From a bacterium (GTDB lineage Bacteria; RBG-13-66-14), in contig JAPLSK010000341.1 in assembly GCA_026398675.1 (NCBI GenBank), positions 1-19,917 on the forward strand: a stretch of 19,917 bases of DNA, in the 5' to 3' direction. How positions within the stretch are numbered: position 1 is the first letter of the stretch; the number at the start of each line of letters is the position of its first letter. Under the pieces are notes generated by a model. That model ran no database searches. It had not been told where the DNA came from and was given only the letters and a program-made list of their open reading frames with translations. Made by a program: the position numbers and the translations under genes. Below are positions 13,220-19,917 of this stretch, one piece after another.

Positions 13220-14218
13220 TTAAAATTCTCCGATACGACGGACCTCGGTCCGGAGCCGGAAGCCGAAGGTCTCCTCGACGGTTTTCTCCACGAGCTCGAT
13301 GAGCGCGGTGAAGTCCGCCGCCTTTGCACCGCCCCGGTTCACCATGAAGTTGGAGTGCTTGTCGGATATCTGGGCCCCGCCGATTCTCTTCCCGGTCAGC
13401 CCGCAGGCGTCCACGAGCCGCCAGGCCGGCAACGGGGATGCCCCGCGCTCCTCCAGGGCCCGGCGGGAAAATCTCGCGCCCAGGGCGGACTCCAGCTTTT
13501 CGTACTTGAGGTCCATCCCCGGCTCCCAGGAAAAGTTCTTGAAGACGCTGCCGCAGTTAGGCCATTCAAGTGGGTGCTTCTGTTCCCGGTCGGCCATGCG
13601 CGCCAGGCAGCGCTTCCGAATCTCGCGGGGGTCCCCATCGTCCAGGACGAACTCCGCCCGGACGACCGCCGCGCCCGGCGGCAGGTCGGCTCGGCGGTAC
13701 CCGTACCCGATCTCCCCCCCCAGATAGCGGTGGAGCTCGCCCGATTCGAGCACGGCCTCGATCCAATCCACTCGGGGCCAGACATCGGTCCCGTAGGCTC
13801 CGGCGTTCATGGCCAGCGCCCCGCCCACGCTTCCCGGGATGCCGTACAGGTCCTCCAGCCCCCCCAGGCCCAGGTCGCCGAGGCGGTCGAGGAAGGCCTG
13901 GAGCCGGACGCCGGCCGCGACCGTGCAGCGCGCGCCGTGGGCCTGCACCCCGTCGTCCTCGAACCCCTCATTGATCAGGAGCGCCAGACCCCGGAAGCCG
14001 CCGTCGCCGACTAAAAGGTTCGTCCCCCGGCCCATGACCAGAACCGGGGTTCCCTCATCCACAGCGGCGATGAGCGCCTGGGAGACATCGTCGGCGGTGC
14101 GGGGCCTCGCGAAGAAATCCGCCGGACCGCCCACCCGGAGCCCCGTGTGCCCGGCGAGCGGCTCGTCGGTCAGCACCGGCATCCCGATTTCCGTCAGGCT
14201 GACTGAGAGCGGGTTCAA
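13220..14218 (-). CDS. murB: UDP-N-acetylenolpyruvoylglucosamine reductase
   Basis: 332 residues. FAD/NADPH enzyme making UDP-MurNAc. HTGLRVGGPADFFARP near the N-terminus, FAD-binding VMGRGTNLLVGDGGF and YGIPGSVGGALAMNAGAYG, catalytic-serine block GSVFKNF, and a type II-like end IGGAQISDKHSNFMVN...RTEVRRIG. Between GSVFKN and the LVDACGL block there are roughly 30 extra residues (KYEKLESALGARF...) compared with the S. aureus-type protein. TTG start at 14216-14218 overlaps the murC stop (TTGA), with GGAGG about 8 bases upstream; an ATG 12 codons later is the alternative. Its TAA abuts the ftsQ ATG. Confidence 0.96.
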   Translation of the reverse strand: MNPLSVSLTEIGMPVLTDEPLAGHTGLRVGGPADFFARPRTADDVSQALIAAVDEGTPVLVMGRGTNLLVGDGGFRGLALLINEGFEDDGVQAHGARCTVAAGVRLQAFLDRLGDLGLGGLEDLYGIPGSVGGALAMNAGAYGTDVWPRVDWIEAVLESGELHRYLGGEIGYGYRRADLPPGAAVVRAEFVLDDGDPREIRKRCLARMADREQKHPLEWPNCGSVFKNFSWEPGMDLKYEKLESALGARFSRRALEERGASPLPAWRLVDACGLTGKRIGGAQISDKHSNFMVNRGGAKAADFTALIELVEKTVEETFGFRLRTEVRRIGEF

Positions 14219-15672
14219 CCTCTCTCCTCCGCGAGTTTTTTTACGATGTCCCGGGCGGTCTCCCAGATGTTGCCCGCCCCGAGCACCAGCACGAGGTCGT
14301 CGTCGCTCACCATGCCGGCCACGGCTTCGGGTATCTTCCGGCGGTCACGGATGAAGGTGACCTCATGGTGACCGTGCTCGGACACCCCCTTGGCCAGCGC
14401 CTCGGCGCTGACGCCGGGAATCTCGGGCTCGCCGGCGGAGTAGATGTCGGTGATGATCAGCCGGTCGGCCTGGTAGAAGCAGCGCAGGAAGCGGTCGAAG
14501 AGCGCCTTGGTTCTGGTGTACCGGTGGGGCTGGAACACCGCCACGATTCTACGGTCCCAACCGGTCCGCATGGCGTCCAGTGTGGCGGCGATCTCCGCCG
14601 GATGGTGGGCGTAGTCGTGGATGACGGTGATATTGCCGATGTGGCCGACCACCTCCAGGCGCATCTCGATTCCCTTGAAGGAGCGCAGGCTCCCGATGAT
14701 GGTCTCCGGTGCGACGCCGATCTCGAGGGCCAGCGCCGCCGCCCCCAAGCTGTTCAGGACGTTGTGCCGGCCGGGGAGGTTCAGGTCCACCTCGCCCAGG
14801 AGCTCCGCCCCCCGGTAGAGCTTGTAGCTGGCGCTCATCGGCATCAGCCGCACCTCACGCCCGATGACGTCGCACTGCGCAGTGAAGCCGTAAGTGATGT
14901 AGCGCCGCTTTAGCTCCGGCAGAATGCCCTGCACCACGGGGTCGTCCAGGCAGACGATGGTGGCGCCGTAGAACGGCACCGAGTTGGCGAATCGGACGAA
15001 GGAGGCGCGGATGTCGTCCAGGTCGGAGTAGTAGTTGAGGTGGTCCTCGTCTATGTTGGTCACCAACGCGTAAGCCGGCGAGATTGCGAGGAAGGTGCCG
15101 TCGCTCTCGTCGGCCTCGACGACGAAATAGTCTCCGCCGCCCAGGCTCGCGCCGGTTTTGCCGGAGGCATAGCTCGCTTCGCTCGGTTCGCCGGCCCGCC
15201 CGTTCCCGTTGGACAGGGTCTTTGAGGTGAGGGCGTTGAGCTTGCCCCCGATGACCGCCGTGGGCTCCAGGCCGCCGTCGGAGAGGATGGTGTAGATGAA
15301 GCTGGCGGTGGTGGTTTTCCCGTGGGTGCCGGCGACGGCGATGGGGTATTTAAGCCGCATGATTTCGACCAGAATCTCGGAGCGTTTGATCACCGGGATG
15401 TTGTATTTCCTGCCGGCGACCACCTCGGGGTTGTCGGGGGCAATCGCGGTGGAGACGGCGATGACTCCGGCTCCGATGACGTTCTTCTCCGAGTGGCCGA
15501 TGGTGATCCTGGCTCCGAGGTCCGCGAGACGCTCGGTGGCCTTTCCGGCCCTCAAATCCGACCCGGACACCTCGAAGCCGAGGCTAAGGAGAATCTCGGC
15601 GATGCCGCTCATCCCCGCGCCGCCGATGCCCACCAGGTGTACCCGGGTTATCCTGCCCAGCATGAGGGTCAT
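14215..15672 (-). CDS. murC: UDP-N-acetylmuramate--L-alanine ligase with a repeat-encoded loop insertion
   Basis: 485 residues. Adds L-Ala to UDP-MurNAc using ATP. N-terminal VHLVGIGGAGMSGIAEIL (11-28), P-loop GTHGKTTTASF (115-125), central FVVEADESDGTF (183-194), NIDEDHLNYY, and C-terminal HDYAHHPAEI and FQPHRYTRT. Between the expected IGGKLNAL (141-148) and LGGGDYFVVEADESD there is an unusually long loop. Residues ~160-172 (AGEPSEASYASGK) are an in-frame copy of the interspersed repeat (15156-15188, 33 nt). All catalytic motifs are intact, so the enzyme is probably active. ATG at 15670-15672 with GGAGG five bases upstream. Confidence 0.97.
   Translation of the reverse strand: MTLMLGRITRVHLVGIGGAGMSGIAEILLSLGFEVSGSDLRAGKATERLADLGARITIGHSEKNVIGAGVIAVSTAIAPDNPEVVAGRKYNIPVIKRSEILVEIMRLKYPIAVAGTHGKTTTASFIYTILSDGGLEPTAVIGGKLNALTSKTLSNGNGRAGEPSEASYASGKTGASLGGGDYFVVEADESDGTFLAISPAYALVTNIDEDHLNYYSDLDDIRASFVRFANSVPFYGATIVCLDDPVVQGILPELKRRYITYGFTAQCDVIGREVRLMPMSASYKLYRGAELLGEVDLNLPGRHNVLNSLGAAALALEIGVAPETIIGSLRSFKGIEMRLEVVGHIGNITVIHDYAHHPAEIAATLDAMRTGWDRRIVAVFQPHRYTRTKALFDRFLRCFYQADRLIITDIYSAGEPEIPGVSAEALAKGVSEHGHHEVTFIRDRRKIPEAVAGMVSDDDLVLVLGAGNIWETARDIVKKLAEERG
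15156..15188 (+). repeat. Interspersed repeat copy inserted in frame in murC
   Basis: TTTTGCCGGAGG start, core AGCTCGCTTCGCTCGG, 33 nt (11 codons). Translated as part of GEPSEASYASGK in a reading frame different from those used in ftsQ and murG. It falls between the nucleotide-binding and the EADESDG blocks. Confidence 0.95.
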
Positions 15673-15700
15673 CGGAACCTCCGTGCGATCGCTTTTGGGG

Positions 15701-15720
15701 CAAGGGGTTTAAACCCCTTG
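15701..15720. repeat. Perfect 20-base palindrome between murG and murC
   Basis: CAAGGGGTTTAAACCCCTTG, followed by TCTCC. It lies in the 67-base gap between murG and murC, 28 bases upstream of the murC start codon. Same family as at 12243. Confidence 0.85.
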
Positions 15721-15726
15721 TCTCCA

Positions 15727-15790
15727 TTTTACCGGGGCATTACTCGGTTTGCCGGGGGCATAGCTCGCTTCGCTCGGTTCGCTTCGTTTC
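15727..15790 (+). repeat. Interspersed repeat pair encoding the MurG C-terminus
   Basis: A short variant (15727-15749, TTTTACCGGGGCATTACTCGG) and a full copy (15748-15779) with tail CGCTTCGTTTC. On the coding strand they specify the last ~15 residues of MurG (KRTERSELCPRQTE) and its TAA stop. Confidence 0.9.
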
Positions 15791-16858
15791 GAGGGCCAGT
15801 TCCGCCGCCCGCCGTGCCGCGTCGGGCCGCGCCTGCCCCTTCATGGCCGCGGACATCCTTTGACGTAGCGCGCCGTCGGCGACCAGACGTTCAACCTCTT
15901 CCACCAGCCGTTCCGCGGTCAGCTCTCGGTCCCCGATGACGACCGCCGCACGGGCCCGCTCGAAGAAGCGGGCGTTGGCGGTCTGGTGGTCCGCCGCGGC
16001 GTAAGGGTAAGGTACGAGAATGGCCGGCAGACCGAATAGAGCCAGCTCGAAGACGCTCCCCCCGGCACGGGCGATTACGAAATCGGCCGTAGCCAGGGCG
16101 GGGCCGATGGGGTCCAGGTAAGCGGTCACGAAGGCCCGCAGCCCGGATTCCTCCACCGCCCGCCGCACCGTGTCGCGGTCGTCCCCGCCGGTCTGGATTA
16201 TCATCTGCAACCCGCCGATGGCCGCTAGCCTTCCGGACGCCTCCGCGACCGTCCGGTTGACGGATCGGGCCCCGGCGCTCCCGCCTAGGACCAGCCCCGT
16301 CACGCGGCCCGGGTCGAGACCGAAGGCGGCGTGGTCGGGTGAGTACGAGGCGAGATCGGCCCGCACCGGGTTCCCTGTCACCCGCACCCTGGGCGAGGCC
16401 GGTCTGGCCCGCCTTCCGGAAAAAGCAACCGCGGCCGCCGCGCTCAACGGTCCCAGCACCCTGTTGGTGAGCCCGCAGACGGCGTTCTGCTCCAAAAGCA
16501 TAATCGGCACACCGTGGCCCCGCGCCGCCAGGGCGACGGGAAAGCCTTCATAGCCGCCGCAGCAGACGACGAGGCCGGGCCTCATCCCGCGCATCAGTTC
16601 CGCCGCCTTCGCCGTCCCGATAAGATTCATCAATACGCCCGCAATCAGCTGTAGGGGGTTCGCCTGATAGATGGGTGCCGCCGGCACCTCGTGGTAAGGC
16701 CACCCTCTTTTATCGCACTCCCGTTTCGGCAGGTCGAATCCGGCGCCGCAGAAGGCTATTTCCGCGTCCGGCTCCAGTTCCCGCAACTGTTCGGCCACCG
16801 CGAGCCCCGGGTAGAGGTGACCGCCTGTCTTTCCCCCGGCGAAGAGGAACGGTTTCAT
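15740..16858 (-). CDS. murG: UDP-GlcNAc:lipid I GlcNAc transferase MurG, with repeat-derived C-terminus
   Basis: 372 residues, GT28 family, acting on the inner face of the membrane to make lipid II. N-terminal FAGGKTGGHLYPGLAVAEQL (6-25) corresponds to the GGTGGHxxPALA lipid I/phosphate loop, with an extra Lys/Thr arrangement. Then LLEQNAVCGLTNRVLG, GGSAGARSVNRTV, TAYLDPI, and the donor-binding ARAGGSVFELALFGLPAILVPYPYAAADHQTANARFF. The homologous protein should end near ARPDAARRAAEL; the final ~15 residues and the stop come from the interspersed repeat at 15727-15790. ATG at 16856-16858, 12 bases after the ftsW stop, with a G-rich upstream stretch as ribosome binding site. Confidence 0.96.
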   Translation of the reverse strand: MKPFLFAGGKTGGHLYPGLAVAEQLRELEPDAEIAFCGAGFDLPKRECDKRGWPYHEVPAAPIYQANPLQLIAGVLMNLIGTAKAAELMRGMRPGLVVCCGGYEGFPVALAARGHGVPIMLLEQNAVCGLTNRVLGPLSAAAAVAFSGRRARPASPRVRVTGNPVRADLASYSPDHAAFGLDPGRVTGLVLGGSAGARSVNRTVAEASGRLAAIGGLQMIIQTGGDDRDTVRRAVEESGLRAFVTAYLDPIGPALATADFVIARAGGSVFELALFGLPAILVPYPYAAADHQTANARFFERARAAVVIGDRELTAERLVEEVERLVADGALRQRMSAAMKGQARPDAARRAAELALETKRTERSELCPRQTE

Positions 16859-16870
16859 CCTCCACCCCCA

Positions 16871-18184
16871 TCATGACCATCTCCGCCATCGGTAGGTCGA
16901 AGACCTCCGGCGGCGGTCGGCGGGATTGTACACGCCGAGCCCCTTGAACGTCTCGGCGTGGCTCAACCTGTGCTTTCCCACCGAGTAGGCCGGGCCGTGC
17001 GCCGGGGCGGATGGTCGGACGAAGAACATCTTTCTCCGGGCGACCGGCGCCTCACCCCCGGCCTGGACGGTGACCGTCTCGGCGCTCTGCCTCGCCACGC
17101 CGGCCAATACACCCATTGCCGCCAGGGAGACGATGAGCGAGGTGCCGCCGTAGCTCACGAAGGGCAGCGGCAGGCCCGCCGTCGGAAGAAGAGCCGTCAC
17201 CACGCCGATGTTCACGATGGCCTGCACCCCGAAGAGTGCGGTGATGCCGGTGGCCAGTAGCTTCCCGAAGGGGTCCGAGCATCGCATGGCGGTTCTTATC
17301 CCCAGGGCGACGAGGAGCCCGAAGAGCGAGACGACCAGGAGCGACCCGAAGAGGCCGAGCTCCTCGGCCAGAATCGAAAAGATGAAGTCGGTGTGGGCCT
17401 CGGGCAGGTAGAAGAGCTTCTGCTGGCTGGCGCCCAGGCCCACGCCGGTAAGCCTGCCCGAGCCGATGGCCAGCAGGCTCTGCACCGCCTGATAGCCCTC
17501 CTCGTTGGAGACCTTCCACGGGTCTACGAAGGCCGTGATCCTCGCCCAGCGGTAGGGCTCCAGATAGATCGCCAGGACCGTCAGGGGGATCAAGACGACC
17601 AGGGTCGCCAGCACGTGGCGGGTGGGCACCCCCGCGACCCAGAAGATCACGTATCCGGTGATGAAGAGCATCACCGCCGTCGAGAGGTCGGGTTGGATCA
17701 GCACCAGGCCCATGGCCGCCACCAGGACCGCCAGCGACGGCAGGAGGCCGTGCTTGAATTCGCTGAGCCGGTCGCGCTTCCGGGTGAGGGTCTGCGCCAG
17801 ATACAGAATCAGAAACAGCTTGGCCAGCTCGCTGGGCTGGAACGAGATGAAGCCCAGGGACAGCCAGCGCCTGGCCGAGTTGGCCTCCTCGCCCAGGTTC
17901 TGCGTGAACACGAGCCCCAGCATTAAGAATGTGAGGAGGAGCAGCGGTTTGGTCCACCTCGCGATTTTCTGGTAGGGCAGCCGCCAGAAGAGGAACATAA
18001 GGGCCAGGCCGGGGATGAGCTTCCAGAGCTGTTGGGTCAGGTAGTAGCTCGGGTCGCCGTGGGCCGCCCCCAGAACCTGGCTGGCGCTGCCCACCATCAG
18101 AAGACCGATGAGGACCAGGGCGGCGGTCACCCCGAACAGCTGTAAATCTGTGCGGCGAAGGTTCAACTTACTCCGACGCTCCAT
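16871..18184 (-). CDS. ftsW: SEDS peptidoglycan glycosyltransferase FtsW
   Basis: 437 residues, about ten TM segments. Polymerises lipid II at the division site with its partner class b PBP. SEDS blocks: ARRWLSLGFISFQPSELAKL (~104-123), LIQPDLSTAVMLF, GSGRLTGVGLGASQQKLFYLPEAHTDFIFSILAEELGLFG (contains the conserved HTDFIF aspartate), and GLPLPFVSYGGTSL. A hydrophilic, Arg-rich C-terminal tail of ~65 residues extends beyond the last TM. ATG at 18182-18184; no Shine-Dalgarno is visible and a long hairpin (18189-18226) lies directly upstream, so initiation may be unusual. RodA is the alternative, but location in the dcw cluster favours FtsW. Confidence 0.96.
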   Translation of the reverse strand: MERRSKLNLRRTDLQLFGVTAALVLIGLLMVGSASQVLGAAHGDPSYYLTQQLWKLIPGLALMFLFWRLPYQKIARWTKPLLLLTFLMLGLVFTQNLGEEANSARRWLSLGFISFQPSELAKLFLILYLAQTLTRKRDRLSEFKHGLLPSLAVLVAAMGLVLIQPDLSTAVMLFITGYVIFWVAGVPTRHVLATLVVLIPLTVLAIYLEPYRWARITAFVDPWKVSNEEGYQAVQSLLAIGSGRLTGVGLGASQQKLFYLPEAHTDFIFSILAEELGLFGSLLVVSLFGLLVALGIRTAMRCSDPFGKLLATGITALFGVQAIVNIGVVTALLPTAGLPLPFVSYGGTSLIVSLAAMGVLAGVARQSAETVTVQAGGEAPVARRKMFFVRPSAPAHGPAYSVGKHRLSHAETFKGLGVYNPADRRRRSSTYRWRRWS

Positions 18185-18188
18185 CTGG

Positions 18189-18226
18189 CAAGGGGTTTTC
18201 CCGGGGGGCCCATATAAAACCCCTTG
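18189..18226. repeat. CAAGGGG-family inverted repeat with enlarged loop at the ftsW start
   Basis: CAAGGGGTTTT (18189-18199) pairs with AAAACCCCTTG (18216-18226) around a 16-base loop that holds GGGGGGCCC. It is followed by TCTCC as in the other family members. In ftsW mRNA it would form a hairpin 4 bases upstream of the start codon, where a ribosome binding site is expected. Confidence 0.8.
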
Positions 18227-18269
18227 TCTCCTTTTCGAGGGCCTGTGACTGGACCCAAGTCCGTGGGTC

Positions 18270-18443
18270 TCACTGTCGCTCGTCCACCGACGGCACGGCT
18301 TGCCGAACGGCTCGCCGAAGGTGCAGGACCTGCTCGGTGACCTCCGCCCGGGTTGACGACCTCTGGGGCAGCGGTGAGTCCAACAGGAAGGTCAGCTGGT
18401 TCTCGTCGTCCTGCAGGAAATGGGTATCCTTGGGGGGGTTCAT
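18270..18443 (-). CDS. Small uncharacterised protein (57 residues) between mraY and ftsW
   Basis: ATG at 18441-18443 with GAGG (CGAGGTCCCTATG) five bases upstream, TGA at 18270-18272. The product begins MNPPKDTHFLQDDENQLTFL and ends VRQAVPSVDERQ; the second half (~31-50) is a predicted amphipathic helix (EVTEQVLHLRRAVRQAV). No signal peptide or TM. Codons are strongly G/C at position 3, like the neighbouring genes, which argues for a real gene. It occupies the place where murD normally sits in dcw clusters, but is far too short and unlike MurD. I do not recognise a family. Confidence 0.6.
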   Translation of the reverse strand: MNPPKDTHFLQDDENQLTFLLDSPLPQRSSTRAEVTEQVLHLRRAVRQAVPSVDERQ

Positions 18444-18478
18444 AGGGACCTCGCTTGTGCCGGAACTTTAGTGTCACA

Positions 18479-18493
18479 GGGGGGCGGCCCCCC
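18479..18493. repeat. G6/C6 hairpin just after mraY
   Basis: GGGGGG (18479-18484), loop CGG, CCCCCC (18488-18493), ten bases after the mraY stop on the minus strand. On that strand no T-run follows, so it is more likely a stability or attenuation element than a full terminator. Confidence 0.5.
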
Positions 18494-18502
18494 ATCCCTT
18501 TT

Positions 18503-19612
18503 TTAACGCATTTTGAGGGTCGAAATCGCTATAAGGGCGAACAGAGCGGCGATGATCCAGAAACGGGTGATGATCTTCGATTCCGACCATCCCTTCAGCT
18601 CGAAGTGGTGGTGTAGGGGAGCCATCCTGAACAGGCGCTTCCCTTCGCCGCCGGGCCCTTTGCCCTTGGTGAGCTTGAAGTACCCGATCTGGAGCATCAC
18701 CGACAGGCCCTCGATGACAAAGACGCCGCCCACAATGAGAAGGAGCAGCTCCTGCTTGCAGAAGATGGCCACGGTGCCGATGGCCCCGCCCAGGGCCAGC
18801 GAGCCGGTGTCTCCCATGAAGACTTCCGCGGGGTGGGAGTTGAACCACAGAAAGCCCAGGGCCGCCCCCACCAGGGAGGTCATGAAGATTGTCAGCTCGC
18901 CGATGTCGGCCAGGTGCGTCACGTCGAGGTATTTCGCGAACACGGCGTGTCCGGCGACGTACACGAAGACCACGTAGGCCAGCCCGGCGAAAAGCGTCGT
19001 GCCGATAGCCAGGCCGTCGAGCCCGTCGGTGAGGTTTACCGTGTTGGACGTCCCTACGATGACCAGGGCCACGAAGGGGATGTACCCCCAGCCCAGGTCT
19101 ATCTGGGCGTCCTTGAAGAAGGGGATGGTCAGAATCGTCGAGTGCGCCGGGTCCAGCGGCCAGAAGTAGAGGATGCACCCCACCGCCAGGCCGAGGACCG
19201 CCTGGCCGATGAGCTTGTACCTCGCGATGAGCCCCAGGGGGCGCTTTTTTATATTCTTCAGGTAGTCGTCGGCGAATCCAAGGGCGCCCAGCCCCAGCGT
19301 GACCGCCAGGACCATGAGCACGTACCGGTTCGTCAGATCGGCGAAGAGGAGGGTCGGCACGGCGATGGCGAGGAGGATGATCAGGCCGCCCATGGTGGGC
19401 GTGGTCTGTTTAGCCTTGTGGGACTCGGGACCGTCCTCCCGCGTGACCTCGGTCATGTGGAGCTTGGCCAGCTTGTTGATGATGGGCTTGCCGAAGATGA
19501 AGACCACCAGTATGGCGACGATGGAGGCCGCCGCCGCCCGGAAGGTGATGTATCCGAAGAGGCGGAGGAAGCCTATCTTGTCGGCCAGGGGTGCCAGAAG
19601 ATGGTAGAGCAC
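18503..19612 (-). CDS. mraY: Phospho-N-acetylmuramoyl-pentapeptide transferase MraY
   Basis: 369 residues, about ten TM helices. Transfers phospho-MurNAc-pentapeptide to undecaprenyl phosphate, giving lipid I. Motifs: TPTMGG (71-76), catalytic FADDYLKN with Asp115-Asp116, NLTDGLDGLA (193-202), FNSHPAEVFMGDTGS (257-271) and MAPLHHHFELKGWSE (330-344) with the HHH cluster. Length is normal for the family. GTG start at 19610-19612 with AGGAGG six bases upstream. 24 bases after murF. Confidence 0.98.
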   Translation of the reverse strand: MLYHLLAPLADKIGFLRLFGYITFRAAAASIVAILVVFIFGKPIINKLAKLHMTEVTREDGPESHKAKQTTPTMGGLIILLAIAVPTLLFADLTNRYVLMVLAVTLGLGALGFADDYLKNIKKRPLGLIARYKLIGQAVLGLAVGCILYFWPLDPAHSTILTIPFFKDAQIDLGWGYIPFVALVIVGTSNTVNLTDGLDGLAIGTTLFAGLAYVVFVYVAGHAVFAKYLDVTHLADIGELTIFMTSLVGAALGFLWFNSHPAEVFMGDTGSLALGGAIGTVAIFCKQELLLLIVGGVFVIEGLSVMLQIGYFKLTKGKGPGGEGKRLFRMAPLHHHFELKGWSESKIITRFWIIAALFALIAISTLKMR

Positions 19613-19636
19613 CGGTATCCTCCTCGGCCGGTATTA

Positions 19637-19917
19637 CTACGGCTCGATGTACCCCTCGAGTGCGTCGTCCTCGAGCAGGAGGTCCAGACGCAGGGCCCGG
19701 CTGGCCTTGACCAGAAGCACGTCGCCGGGTCGGAGTACGCGCGTTAATATTTCTTGAGCTTCAAGGCGGTCGGCCGCCGTGTATATTTCCCCAAGACCAT
19801 TTTCCCGCGCGCCGCGGGCGATGTCCTCCGCGAACACCCCCACGGCCACGAGCACATCAATCCCACGCGCCGCCGCCTCGGCCCCCACGCTTTCGTGGAG
19901 CCGTGGCGCCGTTGGGC
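19637..19917 (-). CDS. murF: UDP-N-acetylmuramoyl-tripeptide--D-Ala-D-Ala ligase, C-terminal fragment (5' end outside window)
   Basis: Only the last ~93 residues are seen; the frame is open to the right edge. RLHESVGAEAAARGIDVLVAVG and AADRLEAQEILTRVLRPGDVLLVKASRALRLDLLLEDD match the Mur ligase C-terminal domain of MurF (LH..VG..AA..G.D.L, then GD.VLVKGSR...ME). In most MurF proteins the motif is KGSR; here it is KASR. Its position just upstream of mraY supports the call. Stop TAG at 19637-19639. Confidence 0.88.
   Translation of the reverse strand, partial: PTAPRLHESVGAEAAARGIDVLVAVGVFAEDIARGARENGLGEIYTAADRLEAQEILTRVLRPGDVLLVKASRALRLDLLLEDDALEGYIEP

Noticed and set aside
15685..15692. GCGATCGC octamer (HIP1-like palindrome) upstream of murC
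   Set aside because: A single occurrence in a G+C-rich window; no evidence of a repeated tag.
18163..18495. 110-codon minus-strand frame across the mraY-ftsW gap
   Set aside because: It overlaps the ftsW start, runs through the hairpins and is Pro/Gly/Arg-rich. The 57-codon frame at 18270-18443 has a better ribosome binding site and codon use.
19628..19645. CCGGTATTACTACGG resembling a decayed repeat between mraY and murF
   Set aside because: The match is short and lies over the murF stop codon; it cannot be told from chance.

Overview
This window (about 65% G+C by eye) is a chromosomal segment of a Gram-negative-type (diderm) bacterium. The evidence is an LptD-like outer-membrane barrel fragment, three lipoproteins with clear lipoboxes, and a peptidoglycan synthesis and division cluster. 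I could not assign a lineage from sequence alone. The lack of close resemblance to model phyla, together with dense small repeats, would fit an uncultivated candidate phylum, but that is inference.

Left third (1-5803). The C-terminal end of an LptD-like barrel protein is followed by two hairpins. Next come a divergent NodB-type polysaccharide deacetylase (-), a beta-propeller lipoprotein overlapping a rhomboid protease gene (+), a convergent CxxxCxxCC zinc/iron-chelating protein (-), and two tandem paralogous lipoproteins (+) ending at a strong bidirectional-type terminator. Middle (5804-9617). A leftward operon runs pilZ-domain gene, rpoN, lipA, hpf from a recognisable promoter. Upstream of it a tRNA-Val/tRNA-Asp pair has its own near-consensus promoter and terminator. 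Right half (9748-19917). A leftward dcw cluster reads murF (partial), mraY, a 57-codon small gene, ftsW, murG, murC, murB, ftsQ, ftsA, ftsZ. It covers lipid-linked precursor synthesis (MurB/C/F, MraY, MurG), the SEDS glycosyltransferase FtsW and the Z-ring core (FtsQ/A/Z). murD is absent from its usual place between mraY and ftsW.

The most unusual feature is a roughly 32-nt interspersed repeat (prefix TTTGCCGGRGG, core AGCTCGCTTCGCTCGG), with about 20 full or decayed copies. Nearly all are in the same orientation. It sits in intergenic regions and also inside essential genes. It makes up most of the cytoplasmic tail of FtsQ, an in-frame loop insertion in MurC, the C-terminus of MurG, and the n-region of a lipoprotein signal peptide. 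The copies are translated in all three reading frames of the minus strand. This resembles in concept the protein-coding palindromic elements of Rickettsia. A second family of palindromes (CAAGGGGTTTAAACCCCTTG type) lies at gene boundaries. Separately, rpoN carries an apparent internal deletion and frameshift that removes the helix-turn-helix and puts the RpoN box out of frame.
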